Origin: Diorhabda sublineata
Lineage: Eukaryota; Arthropoda; Insecta; Coleoptera; Chrysomelidae
DNA length: 64,000 bases
NCBI RefSeq assembly: GCF_026230105.1
Contig: NC_079479.1
Location: 31,899,385 to 31,963,384, forward strand
Direction: 5' to 3'
This document shows positions 39,201-51,200 of this stretch, piece after piece; positions within the stretch are counted from its first letter, which is position 1, and each line of letters opens with the position of its first letter. Below the pieces are notes generated by a model that saw only the letters and a list, made by a program, of their open reading frames with translations, was not told the origin of the DNA and did no database searches. The position numbers were made by a program, and so were the translations under genes.

Positions 39201-42200
39201 AGAAAGAGCATCCTCTCGCTTAAGATCTCTTCTGACGTACAATCGTCGTGATGTTGATGAAAAACAACAACAAGGCAAAGAACTAGAAGAAGATCAAGAA
39301 GAATAACAAAAATAATACAAGACAGAGCGTCCCCTTGCTTAAGATCTCTTCTGACGTGGAATCGGCATAATGTTGATGAAAAACAATAAGAAAAAGAACC
39401 AGAAGAAGATCAAAAAGAATACAAGAAAGAGCATCCTCTCGCTTAAGATCTCTTCTGACGTGGAATCGACGTGATGTTGATGAAAAACAACAACAAGGCA
39501 AAGAACTAGAAGAAGATCAAGAAGAATAACAAGAATAATACAAGACAGAGCGTCCCCTTGCTTAAGATCTCTTCTGACGTACAATCGTCGTGATGTTGAT
39601 GAAAAACAACAACAAGGCAAAGAACTAGAAGAAGATCAAGAAGAATAACAAGAATAATACAAGACAGAGCGTCCCCTTGCTTAAGATCTCTTCTGACGTA
39701 CAATCGTCGTGATGTTGATTAAAAACAACAACAAGGCAAAGAACTAGAAGAAGATCAAGAAGAATAACAAAAATAATACAAGACAGAGCGTCCCCTTGCT
39801 TAAGATCTCTTCTGACGTGGAATCGGCATAATGTTGATGAAAAACAATAAGAAAAAGAACCAGAAGAAGATCAAAAAGAATACAAGAAAGAGCATCCTCT
39901 CGCTTAAGATCTCTTCTGACGTGGAATCGACGTGATGTTGATGAAAAACAACAACAAGGCAAAGAACTAGAAGAAGATCAAGAAGAATAACAAGAATAAT
40001 ACAAGACAGAGCATCCTCTCGCTTAAGATCTCTTCTGACGTGGAATCGACGTGATGTTGATGAAAAACAACAACAAGGCAAAGAACTAGAAGAAGATCAA
40101 GAAGAATAACAAGAATAATACAAGACAGAGCGTCCCCTTGCTTAAGATCTCTTCTGACGTACAATCGTCGTGATGTTGATGAAAAACAACAACAAGTCAA
40201 AGAACTAGAAGAAGATCAAGAAGAATAACAAGAATAATACAAGACAGAGCGTCCCCTTGCTTAAGATCTCTTCTGACGTACAATCGTCGTGATGTTGATT
40301 AAAAACAACAACAAGGCAAAGAACTAGAAGAAGATCAAGAAGAATAACAAAAATAATACAAGACAGAGCGTCCCCTTGCTTAAGATCTCTTCTGACGTGG
40401 AATCGGCATAATGTTGATGAAAAACAATAAGAAAAAGAACCAGAAGAAGATCAAAAAGAATACAAGAAAGAGCATCCTCTCGCTTAAGATCTCTTCTGAC
40501 GTGGAATCGACGTGATGTTGATGAAAAACAACAACAAGGCAAAGAACTAGAAGAAGATCAAGAAGAATAACAAGAATAATACAAGACAGAGCGTCCCCTT
40601 GCTTAAGATCTCTTCTGACGTACAATCGTCGTGATGTTGATGAAAAACAACAACAAGGCAAAGAACTAGAAGAAGATCAAGAAGAATAACAAGAATAATA
40701 CAAGACAGAGCGTCCCCTTGCTTAAGATCTCTTCTGACGTACAATCGTCGTGATGTTGATTAAAAACAACAACAAGGCAAAGAACTAGAAGAAGATCAAG
40801 AAGAATAACAAAAATAATACAAGACAGAGCGTCCCCTTGCTTAAGATCTCTTCTGACGTGGAATCGGCATAATGTTGATGAAAAACAATAAGAAAAAGAA
40901 CCAGAAGAAGATCAAAAAGAATACAAGAAAGAGCATCCTCTCGCTTAAGATCTCTTCTGACGTGGAATCGACGTGATGTTGATGAAAAACAACAACAAGG
41001 CAAAGAACTAGAAGAAGATCAAGAAGAATAACAAGAATAATACAAGACAGAGCGTCCCCTTGCTTAAGATCTCTTCTGACGTACAATCGTCGTGATGTTG
41101 ATTAAAAATTAAAAACAACAACAAGGCAAAGAACTAGAAGAAGATCAAGAAGAATAACAAGAATAATACAAGACAGAGCGTCCCCTTGCTTAAGATCTCT
41201 TCTGACGTACAATCGTCGTGATGTTGATGAAAAACAACAACAAGGCAAAGAACTAGAAGAAGATCAAGAAGAATAACAAGAATAATACAAGACAGAGCGT
41301 CCCCTTGCTTAAGATCTCTTCTGACGTACAATCGTCGTGATGTTGATTAAAAACAACAACAAGGCAAAGAACTAGAAGAAGATCAAGAAGAATAACAAAA
41401 ATAATACAAGACAGAGCGTCCCCTTGCTTAAGATCTCTTCTGACGTGGAATCGGCATAATGTTGATGAAAAACAATAAGAAAAAGAACCAGAAGAAGATC
41501 AAAAAGAATACAAGAAAGAGCATCCTCTCGCTTAAGATCTCTTCTGACGTGGAATCGACGTGATGTTGATGAAAAACAACAACAAGGCAAAGAACTAGAA
41601 GAAGATCAAGAAGAATAACAAGAATAATACAAGACAGAGCGTCCCCTTGCTTAAGATCTCTTCTGACGTACAATCGTCGTGATGTTGATTAAAAATTAAA
41701 AACAACAACAAGGCAAAGAACTAGAAGAAGATCAAGAAGAATAACAAAAATAATACAAGACAGAGCGTCCCCTTGCTTAAGATCTCTTCTGACGTGGAAT
41801 CGGCATAATGTTGATGAAAAACAATAAGAAAAAGAACCAGAAGAAGGTCAAAAAGAATACAAGAAAGAGCATCCTCTCGCTTAAGATCTCTTCTGACGTG
41901 GAATCGACGTGATGTTGATGAAAAACAACAATAAGGCAAAGAATTAGAAGAATATCAAGAATAACAAGAAGAATTTGAAGGTTATGAATCGGACGAATAA
42001 ACTTCTTTACTTTTTTATTAAGATTTTTCGAAACTTTGTTATTTTCCGCTACTTGGAAATGGATACAAATTAAGCAGAATCAAAACTTACTTATGGAACA
42101 GGTCTACTGGAAAAATCTCATTGGTGATGTGGAAACGTGTCATATGACAATCGCAACTTTTACAAACTTTTGAATTAAATGGTGGCTCGCAGGAAAACCG

Positions 42201-45200
42201 GAAAAACGTTTTGCAGAAAATCGCGAAAAACCTTTGACCTCGAGTGAAATTTTTTCCATACATGGGAACGGTGGGCAATTTAATAATTTTATTTTGAAAA
42301 ATTTTCATCTTGTTGTAAATTTATTATCACCGAATGTCAAAATTGACTGAACTAACACTTTCCAAATGAAAAGTTGGAAGTTGCAAGTTCTATTTTTTTT
42401 AATTAATAAAGGCTTGTTTGATAAGGGCTACTGTTCTTTGAACAGTTGGTTAATTTATTTACTTTCAAAATTAATGTCTATGAATATATTTGTATTGTCT
42501 GGTTTTGTGACTGGAACACAATAAATATTTTACCTTCAAAAATCTTCCGTAAAACTATCCATCTCTGACAGTTTATATAAATGAATGCAGATGTATTTTC
42601 TGTAGGATCAGATAAAATATGGTTGTTCTAAAAGTCGGTTTTAAATTTCTACCTAGACGAGGGTCCACGCAGCAGGTTATTTGACCATTTTGAGCCACAG
42701 ATTTAAAAATTATATTGCCATGCATAAATCATTCAGGATTGTTAACAAGTGGCAATATTTTTTCGTTTTATGGCCGTTATTAAATCTTTAGTCAACAGTC
42801 ACATAAACCAACAAAAAAATAGTTTAAACCTGTGATTTCGTATAATATTTATATTGAGGTTATGTACCTTCGATACACATTTCTGTTTATGTATAAAAAT
42901 CCTTGCGGACTAAATATAATCGTCTTTGCTACTCCTTTCAATTTTTCGGAATCATAGCTAATATGAATATCCTAATAATCTAAATAATCTAATAATCTAA
43001 ATATTTCCAAAAATTTTCATAAATGTATCTGAGCTAATACAAGTTTTCTGTCTTTTATCGGTCTATAATGAACCTAATCTGTACAGAACAATAAAAAAAG
43101 TTTGGACTTTTCAAAAACCGTGTGTCTTATATATTACTTAGGCGTATCATAATATCTATAAGTACCTATGTCCTAATAAAAGTTAAAATTTTGTTTTTTT
43201 TTATTCCAAGAATCTCTTCCCGACAAATTTCATCTAAAACACGATTTTAGTTTATTCCATATAGTAAAGGGGGGCCAAGTTATTTCATACGAAACTACTC
43301 CAAGTATAGCTTGAAAACATTTTACTAAATTAAGTGATACGCCTATGGATTACAAATGCCTCACCATTTAATTAATTTCTTATTGATTAAAATAGACTAT
43401 AAATATTTGTTTCCAGTTTAGCCTGTCTTCAATTCAGACTTCTAGGACTAGAAGCTTGAAGAAAAAGAAATTTATAACTGCCCTTAAAGCTCGAAGACAT
43501 ACCCTGTATTTCTCCCAGTTAATTAAGTATTATTAACATGAAACATAAAAAAAAACGAGTTTAATGCAAACAATTTCAGTTGTTTCCAGTAATATCAGTT
43601 TTTGACAAAATCTTTTGTATTTGACGTTGTGTACATTCGATGTATTGAGCCACGCGACGCTGCTGATTTATCAGTGGAAAATGTTGCTCCAATACAGCTA
43701 ATTCCAATTCTACCAACCATAAAATTAGCTTTAGAAAAAATACTGTCAATTCCGTATCTCACAATTGGCATCAGACGCAGACGAATTTGGTCCTTTGTTG
43801 TCAAATTTGACAAAAACGGGTATATTCTTGCGTTTTCATTTTTACCTGCCTTATCTCTTAACATACAACACTTCCTAAATCTACCTTTTCATATGCACAG
43901 GGAGGGAGGATTAAGTCAAACAATGTGTATAGAAGAACACCTCCATTTAATAGAATGACATTTGCTTTTAAAAATATTCACTTTTCTTTTTCATTTTTTT
44001 TATCATTGAAATTTATATCATTTAATTTCATATCAGTCTTCAGGATCGGTGACTTTCGAACTATACAAAAAATCTTGGAAACAACAAAAGATTGTATTTA
44101 TTTTTAGAATTTTATTAAATTAAAACAAATTATACCACCAACAAGCACAAATACGCAATCCTATGAGATACGAATAATTATTTATCTAAATTATTCTCTT
44201 GAAGATGTTCACAACCAAACCGGATTCAAGTTGAGCGAGAAACCAACACTTCTAAAGCAAATACTCGAGAAGAACTACATAACCTAAGTAAACCTTCTAG
44301 TCGATCGTTCTTCGACCATCCAATATAAAATTAAAGTGTCCATTAAATATTTAATTTCGTATAACAGGCAATTAACCAGCGTTGTGTAAATAAACATGCA
44401 GCCATCAAGGTATAAATTAAAGAGAATTATTAATATTTCTTTTTTAGGTAACAAGGGTCTCTAGTCTTCCAGTTATAAATTAAACGAGAGAAGCGGACCT
44501 GTCACAGTGGAAGGCCAGGTATTTTCTCGACTCTCTTTTAGTTCTTCCTTTTTTCTTTCGGTGCTGCAACGGCGATATTTAAATGGATATTGAATCAGTC
44601 AGTGGCTTCCCTTCACGGATTTTTTAGATTAAATAACACATTTATAACTTGAGTTATTCTACATTTTGAAATGAGTTCAATAGAGCCACGAGAAACCAAA
44701 GTTTCTAAATGGAAACTTGCTTTATGTCGTTACAAACAAAAATCTTTGTAAAGAGTTTGGAGTATAACTTTTTCTATGGAAATAATTCTAGGACTTCTTG
44801 GTTTTAACAGAGGATGGAATCTTTTATGTCGACTTGAGAATCGATGAGAATTTCGAGATGGACAACAGCAAATAGTTTTTGATGCACCGTAGAAGATGGA
44901 CTTTTTTATATCGATTTTAGAAAGGAATAGTGTTTGGAGATTAGACCCGCAAGAAAACAATTTTTGATCTTATAGAGAACTGGAGCCTCTCCTACAACCA
45001 GAGAAAATCGCTTCTACAGTGAAACAGTTTATGAATTAAAATAATACCTGGAGACTTTCTTCGAGGAATTTATCCTTGATTAAACAGACATATCTTCGGA
45101 TTTTCTTGTTTTAACAAATTTGAGGATTCTCTTATTTATACTCTTTAAGGGGATATGTTTGATTTAGAGAGACAAAAACTATTTCTCATCATTTTCTGAT

Positions 45201-48200
45201 ATTAGTGATCTTAGAAACCCCTTTAGATTGTTTAAAGTGGAGATCGCGACCAAAGTAAATCATTTGAAAAAGGAATTGGATTTTAATTTAACAGTTAACC
45301 AGGGAACTTCATCATAGTTCGTAGGTGTGGGCTGTTGGGCACATATGCCTTCAGATAGGTCAATTTGACGTTACCAAAGTCCGATGTCCTTTGAGAAGCC
45401 GATCAGGCGCTTTAGCTTGAACTCTTTGATGTCGTTATGAGTGTTGTGGGGTTTATCCTGGTGTTTAAACCGCGCCCGTGTGAGTGCAGGTCACTCACAG
45501 ATAACGTGGTCTGCAGTTTCGTCCTCCTCCATGCGCCAGCGGAACCAAGGACGTTAGCGCGTCTTAAAAACGCTAGAGAATTTGGGATTCGCAACTAGAC
45601 AAAAACTAGTACGTTAAGAAACATTTTCTAATCTTGCACCTTAAATCTTGTAACCTTAAAAATTGTTTTCTTTTCAGATCTGAGGACTTTCCTACATCGT
45701 CGATCCATCCTCTATGTTGATCAATACCTCAGAGAAAGAGTGCATCTTTCTATCTTTGGGAGAATTTTTCTTTACTTCGGTGATAGTGATATTTTAAGTT
45801 GTGTGCTCTTTGTTGATCTTTTGTGATAGTGAGAATTTACTACGCGAGAACTTTTCTCATTTTCTATTATTACAATTTACGATGTCTAGGATAAGACTTT
45901 GGTTGTCGCAGTCAATCAAAAGTGCGAATTTCTACTTTACGTGCTAACCGCACTGATGAGCAGAGAGAGAAAGATTGAGAAAATAGTATTGTTGTCAAAA
46001 TTGCGAACAATCATAGAAAATGATTCGTTAAACGTTTACAATTTCCGGTACGTCTGGACTTTGCGATGACCATAAATAAATCGCAAGGCCAGTCTTCGGA
46101 AGTTTTTGGAATCAACTTGGAGTTTCCCTATTTCGCGCATGGACAATTATATTATAAGTTTATTAGAAAGCTTTAAATAGCCAGTATTTTAGAAAAATTC
46201 TGTTTTGTAAGTAAGCAACATCATGTGTCATTAATCGATTAATAAAACTTCATACCGAGCATTTTTTTAATAAAAAAAAGATTCCTTTTGTTTGTCTTAA
46301 GTTTATTTTCCACAAAAGTTTAGATTTTTTAATTATCGATTGAGGCAGTACGAAGTCTGCCGGGTCTGTTAGCTGGAGAATGAATGTTTGATCTTGAGGC
46401 ATTTTGGGTATGAATTAGATAAAACAAGTGACTAAAAATGTTTTTTAAGTATACATTTTTGATCTTGAATATGCCAATGGTGGATAAAAAACAAGTGACT
46501 ACAAGTGGACGAATAAGATATAATGGAGGTTACATCGACAGAAAACTACTTCGAGGGTTAAATGTTTGATCTTGAGAGAGTGTGGCTACAAATTGGTTAA
46601 AACAAAGCGTGTTAATATCTGGTCAGTTTTAAGTTTAAAATTAATCATATGGTTACAGCTTGTATATATTTCGTCACCTTGATTTATAGGAATAACGATA
46701 CTTAATTTTCGCAGTTATTAGGTCTATATAAAAGCTTGTAAAATGTGCAGTCTGCAACGACAAAACAAAAAATAATTATCAGCCTGCGACTTGTGAATAA
46801 CAAGATAAAAGTGTTTAGGTTCTGCAATAAAATATCTCGTTTTAAAAGTTTTATTACTTCTTCAAAACGAAGTTCTTACTGCCAGAGGCGATATAAAAAC
46901 AACGGGAAATTGTTAATCAGTTTGTTGGTTGATTAAAGACGAAGATATTTAAATCTATGTTTATAATAAAGTTTATTAGATCTTTGAAAACGATGTCTAA
47001 CTGAATAAATTTCCGTCGTAGGTGGTAGACGAAGAGAAATTTGATCGACGCTATAAATGGACATGTTTGTTCTTGTTGTTAATTGTGCAGCAATAACTAC
47101 ATGTATTATGGTTTTTGCGGGTCGTATTAAACACTAGTATCCCTTCGTATAGTATGGTAGTTGGGTATTTTGTGGGAAGCTTCTCCATATCTGGTGAGTA
47201 AGGTAGACATGAAGACTTTTAGCGACCCAACTGCGTGAATCAAAAGAGACTTGTGTCAAAGTCATTACAAAAAAGAAAGTTGTAGGATTATTCTTCAGGG
47301 CTCTTTTAGCAACGGGAGTTCAAGTTCTTCATCAAGCTTCGATCGAGAACTGGATTTTTTGGCAAATTCTGATAATTTCTCGAAATATTGGTTATGTATT
47401 GGATTTTCTTGAAAAATACTAATGATTTTGGATTTGTTTGGAAAATTCCAAAAATGTCTCAAAAATTGGTGTCTTGACTGGAAAATTCTAGCAATTTCTT
47501 AAGATTTTGGTGATATATCGAATGTTTTAGAAAAATTTCAAAAATTTACAAAAAGTTGTTGATTTACAGAATCTTTTTCAGACAATTGTAACAATTTCTT
47601 AAAATTTCTCAAAAATTTCGCGATTTACGTACATTTGAGTGGAAAATTCTAATAATTTCCCAAGATTTAGATGACACACGATGATATGCACGATCTTTTT
47701 TTTGAAAATTTCAACAATGTGTCAATCAAATGGTTTATTAAAATTTTGGAAAATTCATACAATTTTCAAAAATTTCGTTGATGCACTTGTTTTTTTAGGA
47801 ATTTCCCAAAAAAAATTATTATCTACAGGATTTTTTATAGTATATTTTAAAAATTTCTCATGAATTTGGTGATGCATTAGACCTTTTTAGAAAATGAAAC
47901 CAATTTCAAATACGTTTGATCATGTACTCGATCTTTTTTGTAAAGTTCTAACAGTTTTTATAAAACTTGATGATGTACTTTATCTTTTATAAAAAATACA
48001 AAAAATCTCAAAATTTTGGTGATTTTTGGTGTCTTGACTGGAAATTTCTTACAATTTCTTGAGATTTTTGTGATATACTGAATGTTTTCGAAAAATTTCA
48101 AAAAATTTACACAAATTTGTTGATTTACAGAATCTTTTTTAGAATATATTTGTAACATTCAGTTTTTTTAAAACTTGATAATATACCTTATAGTTTTTAG

Positions 48201-51200
48201 AAAATTTCAACAATTTTTCAAAAATTTCGTCATTTACATACATTTGAGTGGAAAATTCTAATAGTTTCGCAAGATTTAGATGACATATCGAATGTTTTTG
48301 AAGGATTTAAAAAATTTCTAAAAATTTGGTGATTTTGACTATCTTTTTTTGGAAAAATTCTAGCAATTTCTTAAGATTTTAGTGACATATTGAATGTTTT
48401 AGAAAAATTTCAAAAATTTGTTGTTTTACAGAATCTGTACTAGATATTTAGGAAAAATGGAATGGTTCATTAAATTTTTTAAGGTGTACTGGAGTCTTGA
48501 CTGGAAAATTCTAATAATTTTTTGAGATTTACGTGACATATTGAATGTTTTTGAAAGATTTCAAAAATTTGGTTATTAACTGGATATTTTTTGAAAAATT
48601 TTAATATTTTTTCAAAAATTTACCTTTATTTTATTGGAAAATTCAAAAAAGTAACCGTTTTACGAGACATAACGAAATATAGGCAACAGTGCATTCAAAG
48701 ATTGTCGAAATTAATCTTTTAAATTAGATCGAAGCCTATGGGTGTACACTTGGGTGTACAGTATCACTATTTTTAAATTAAAAATTGAGTTTCACCTGTT
48801 AAGTTCAAATTGATCATTTCCAAGGTACGTAAAATGCAATTTTATATTGATACTTTATATTGGTAGAAAATTGGCGATATAAAACAGCTGTCTTCTTAAT
48901 CCGTCTACCAATACAAATAGAAGTAGAGTTATTTAATGGTTTACACACTTTTTATTGCTATTTTATCAAATATATATCTTAATAACACTCGTATCATGAC
49001 ATGTCTATGGCAGGTTATAAATTATAAATGCAATTATAAATAAGGCATAGAATAGTTACTGTTTTTTTTTTAACATCAAAATTTTCGCTATGTGCTTAAT
49101 ACGAGTAAACTTAATGATGAACTTGATATTCTCAAAAATTTGTTGAAAACCGCTTACTTTTTTCCAGATTTGGACTTGTAACACCATATATACACAAAAT
49201 TTGCTACCATTAGATTGAAAGCGCAGCTTTTTTGGTCTAGTAGATTCCGAGCTCTCCAATCATTTTTCCTTAAAAAAATTGTAGTTTAAGCCGTATTCAG
49301 TACGAAATATCGGCCAAACTACGAGTAGAGCATTGAGAATAGTTTATAGAGCAGTTATTTACATACCAGAATCCTGCATAACTAATAATATTATCCACAA
49401 AAATCGAATTTTCCAAAAAAACAGACTTTCTAATAGTCTAGCAATCATGTAATTTTGTCTGCACAATAGGATATTATTTGGGATTTTGGATTTATAGCCG
49501 CTCCGCGTCTAGATCTAATAGAAACGTTGTGCCTGACTATGTATCTCAAAAACCCGTAGACATATTTCAAAGGAAGATCTCACTCCTTAAGGTTCTTGTG
49601 TAATTTCTTTGATGTACCTATGTCTTTGTGTAAAATGAGCTTGACCTTAGCTATCTGCTGTCTCTAAAGCTTGTTAGCTAAATCTGCAGTAGTCGTCTCC
49701 TACCATGCCTAACGGTTGAGGTAATTTTTGACAGAGAAATATCACTCAAAAGACCTAATTTAATATCTGGAGAAATTCCTCACACTTCTTAAATAATATG
49801 GTTATGAATCTTTTGGATCTCTTGGAGTGTTTGATTAGTAAAACTCACTCTATTATGATTCTTTAGCTTTCCTTTCAGTTCTTTGTTATAATAATGGTGT
49901 AATCAGTTTATAGGATAGACGGATCAGAAAGCAAATGTGATGTAGCTTCATAAAAAAGGAAATTAATGGAGAAGAGAAAACTGTAGGCAGTCGAATTTGG
50001 TGGTCAAAAATTGTAGGTGTTTTGAAACAAACTCACTTTGTAGAAGGTTTGTTTCTTTGTCAATTTTTTTTCTATTCGCCGAGGTTTCACTAGTTTTAAT
50101 TTTCAAAAAACGGATCTAACACTTAATCATGTTGAGAGGGCTTATGCATTAGTCGCAACTGGTTGGAGGAATGAAAACTAAAGTAATTATTCATTACTAT
50201 ATGACATGATTGATTCTTGACATTTCATTATATCAAACATCTGCATTTATTGTAAGAAAAAGTTCAGTATAAAATTCATAATTAACAAATCAAATTTCCT
50301 ATTATTTGTAATGCATAATTTAGGGTTAATGATAAGATGGATATATATTTAACACCTTTACTTGAAACACCTGCTATGTGCTTATACGTCTTATGGTCAA
50401 TAAGGATCCATTTTGGTTTTAGATTGTTTTTGAAATTTATAGCGTAAATCTTTACACAATTGGTCTATAAGAATAATTTCAATAATAGATGCTGATGATG
50501 AGAAAGTTGAAAAATATATTGTGAACAGATAAATACAGAAATGTAAAGAAAAAAGTTGTCCATATGGAAGCTATTACTTTCTAGTAATTATTTTATAATA
50601 AATAATTTTATAATAAATAATTTTACTAAAAAGTTATTGCATCCTGTGCAAAATAGTTTTACAGTAAATGACCATAGTAATAACATACAAGACGAGCATT
50701 TATTGTATACAGTGAGTTCGGAAACAATGGGATAATATTTTGGACGCCCACACTTTATGGTATTAATTCTTGAATCCTGGTCACAGCGATACGGATTTTG
50801 CAAATAATATTCATCCAGTTAACGCAAAAAGACTTAACACATCAATAAGAAAAACATATTTTTTGTCAAAAATTGATTTTATTAATCAATTTAATCTCCT
50901 TCAAGAGCAATACAATAATTCCAACGCTTCTACAACTTCTCAATGCCGTGCTAGTAAAAGTATTTGTCTTTTGCCTTAAAATAAGTTTCAGTTTCATCAC
51001 TTGCATCTTCGTTTTAGTTGATTTTCTTACAGGTGAGGATTTTTTGAGAGCAGCGAATAACCAGTAATCACTGGGGGCCAGATCTAGACTATACGGTGGA
51101 CATATTAGGCCGTCTTTTTGCATTCAAACGATCCAACCACTCTCTGTAGAATTAGCTAGTGGTTGTATCTCCCTTTTGTTAATAGTCGATAAACAATATT

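Noticed and set aside
39078..41939. About 15 minus-strand open frames of 65-93 codons with hydrophobic products
   Set aside because: They are the same tandem unit read in two frames; repetition keeps them open. The recognisable core is a reverse transcriptase motif, and they lie in an intron.
39080..41975. CRISPR-like array
   Set aside because: Units are contiguous 104-119 bp repeats without unique spacers, in a eukaryotic intron.
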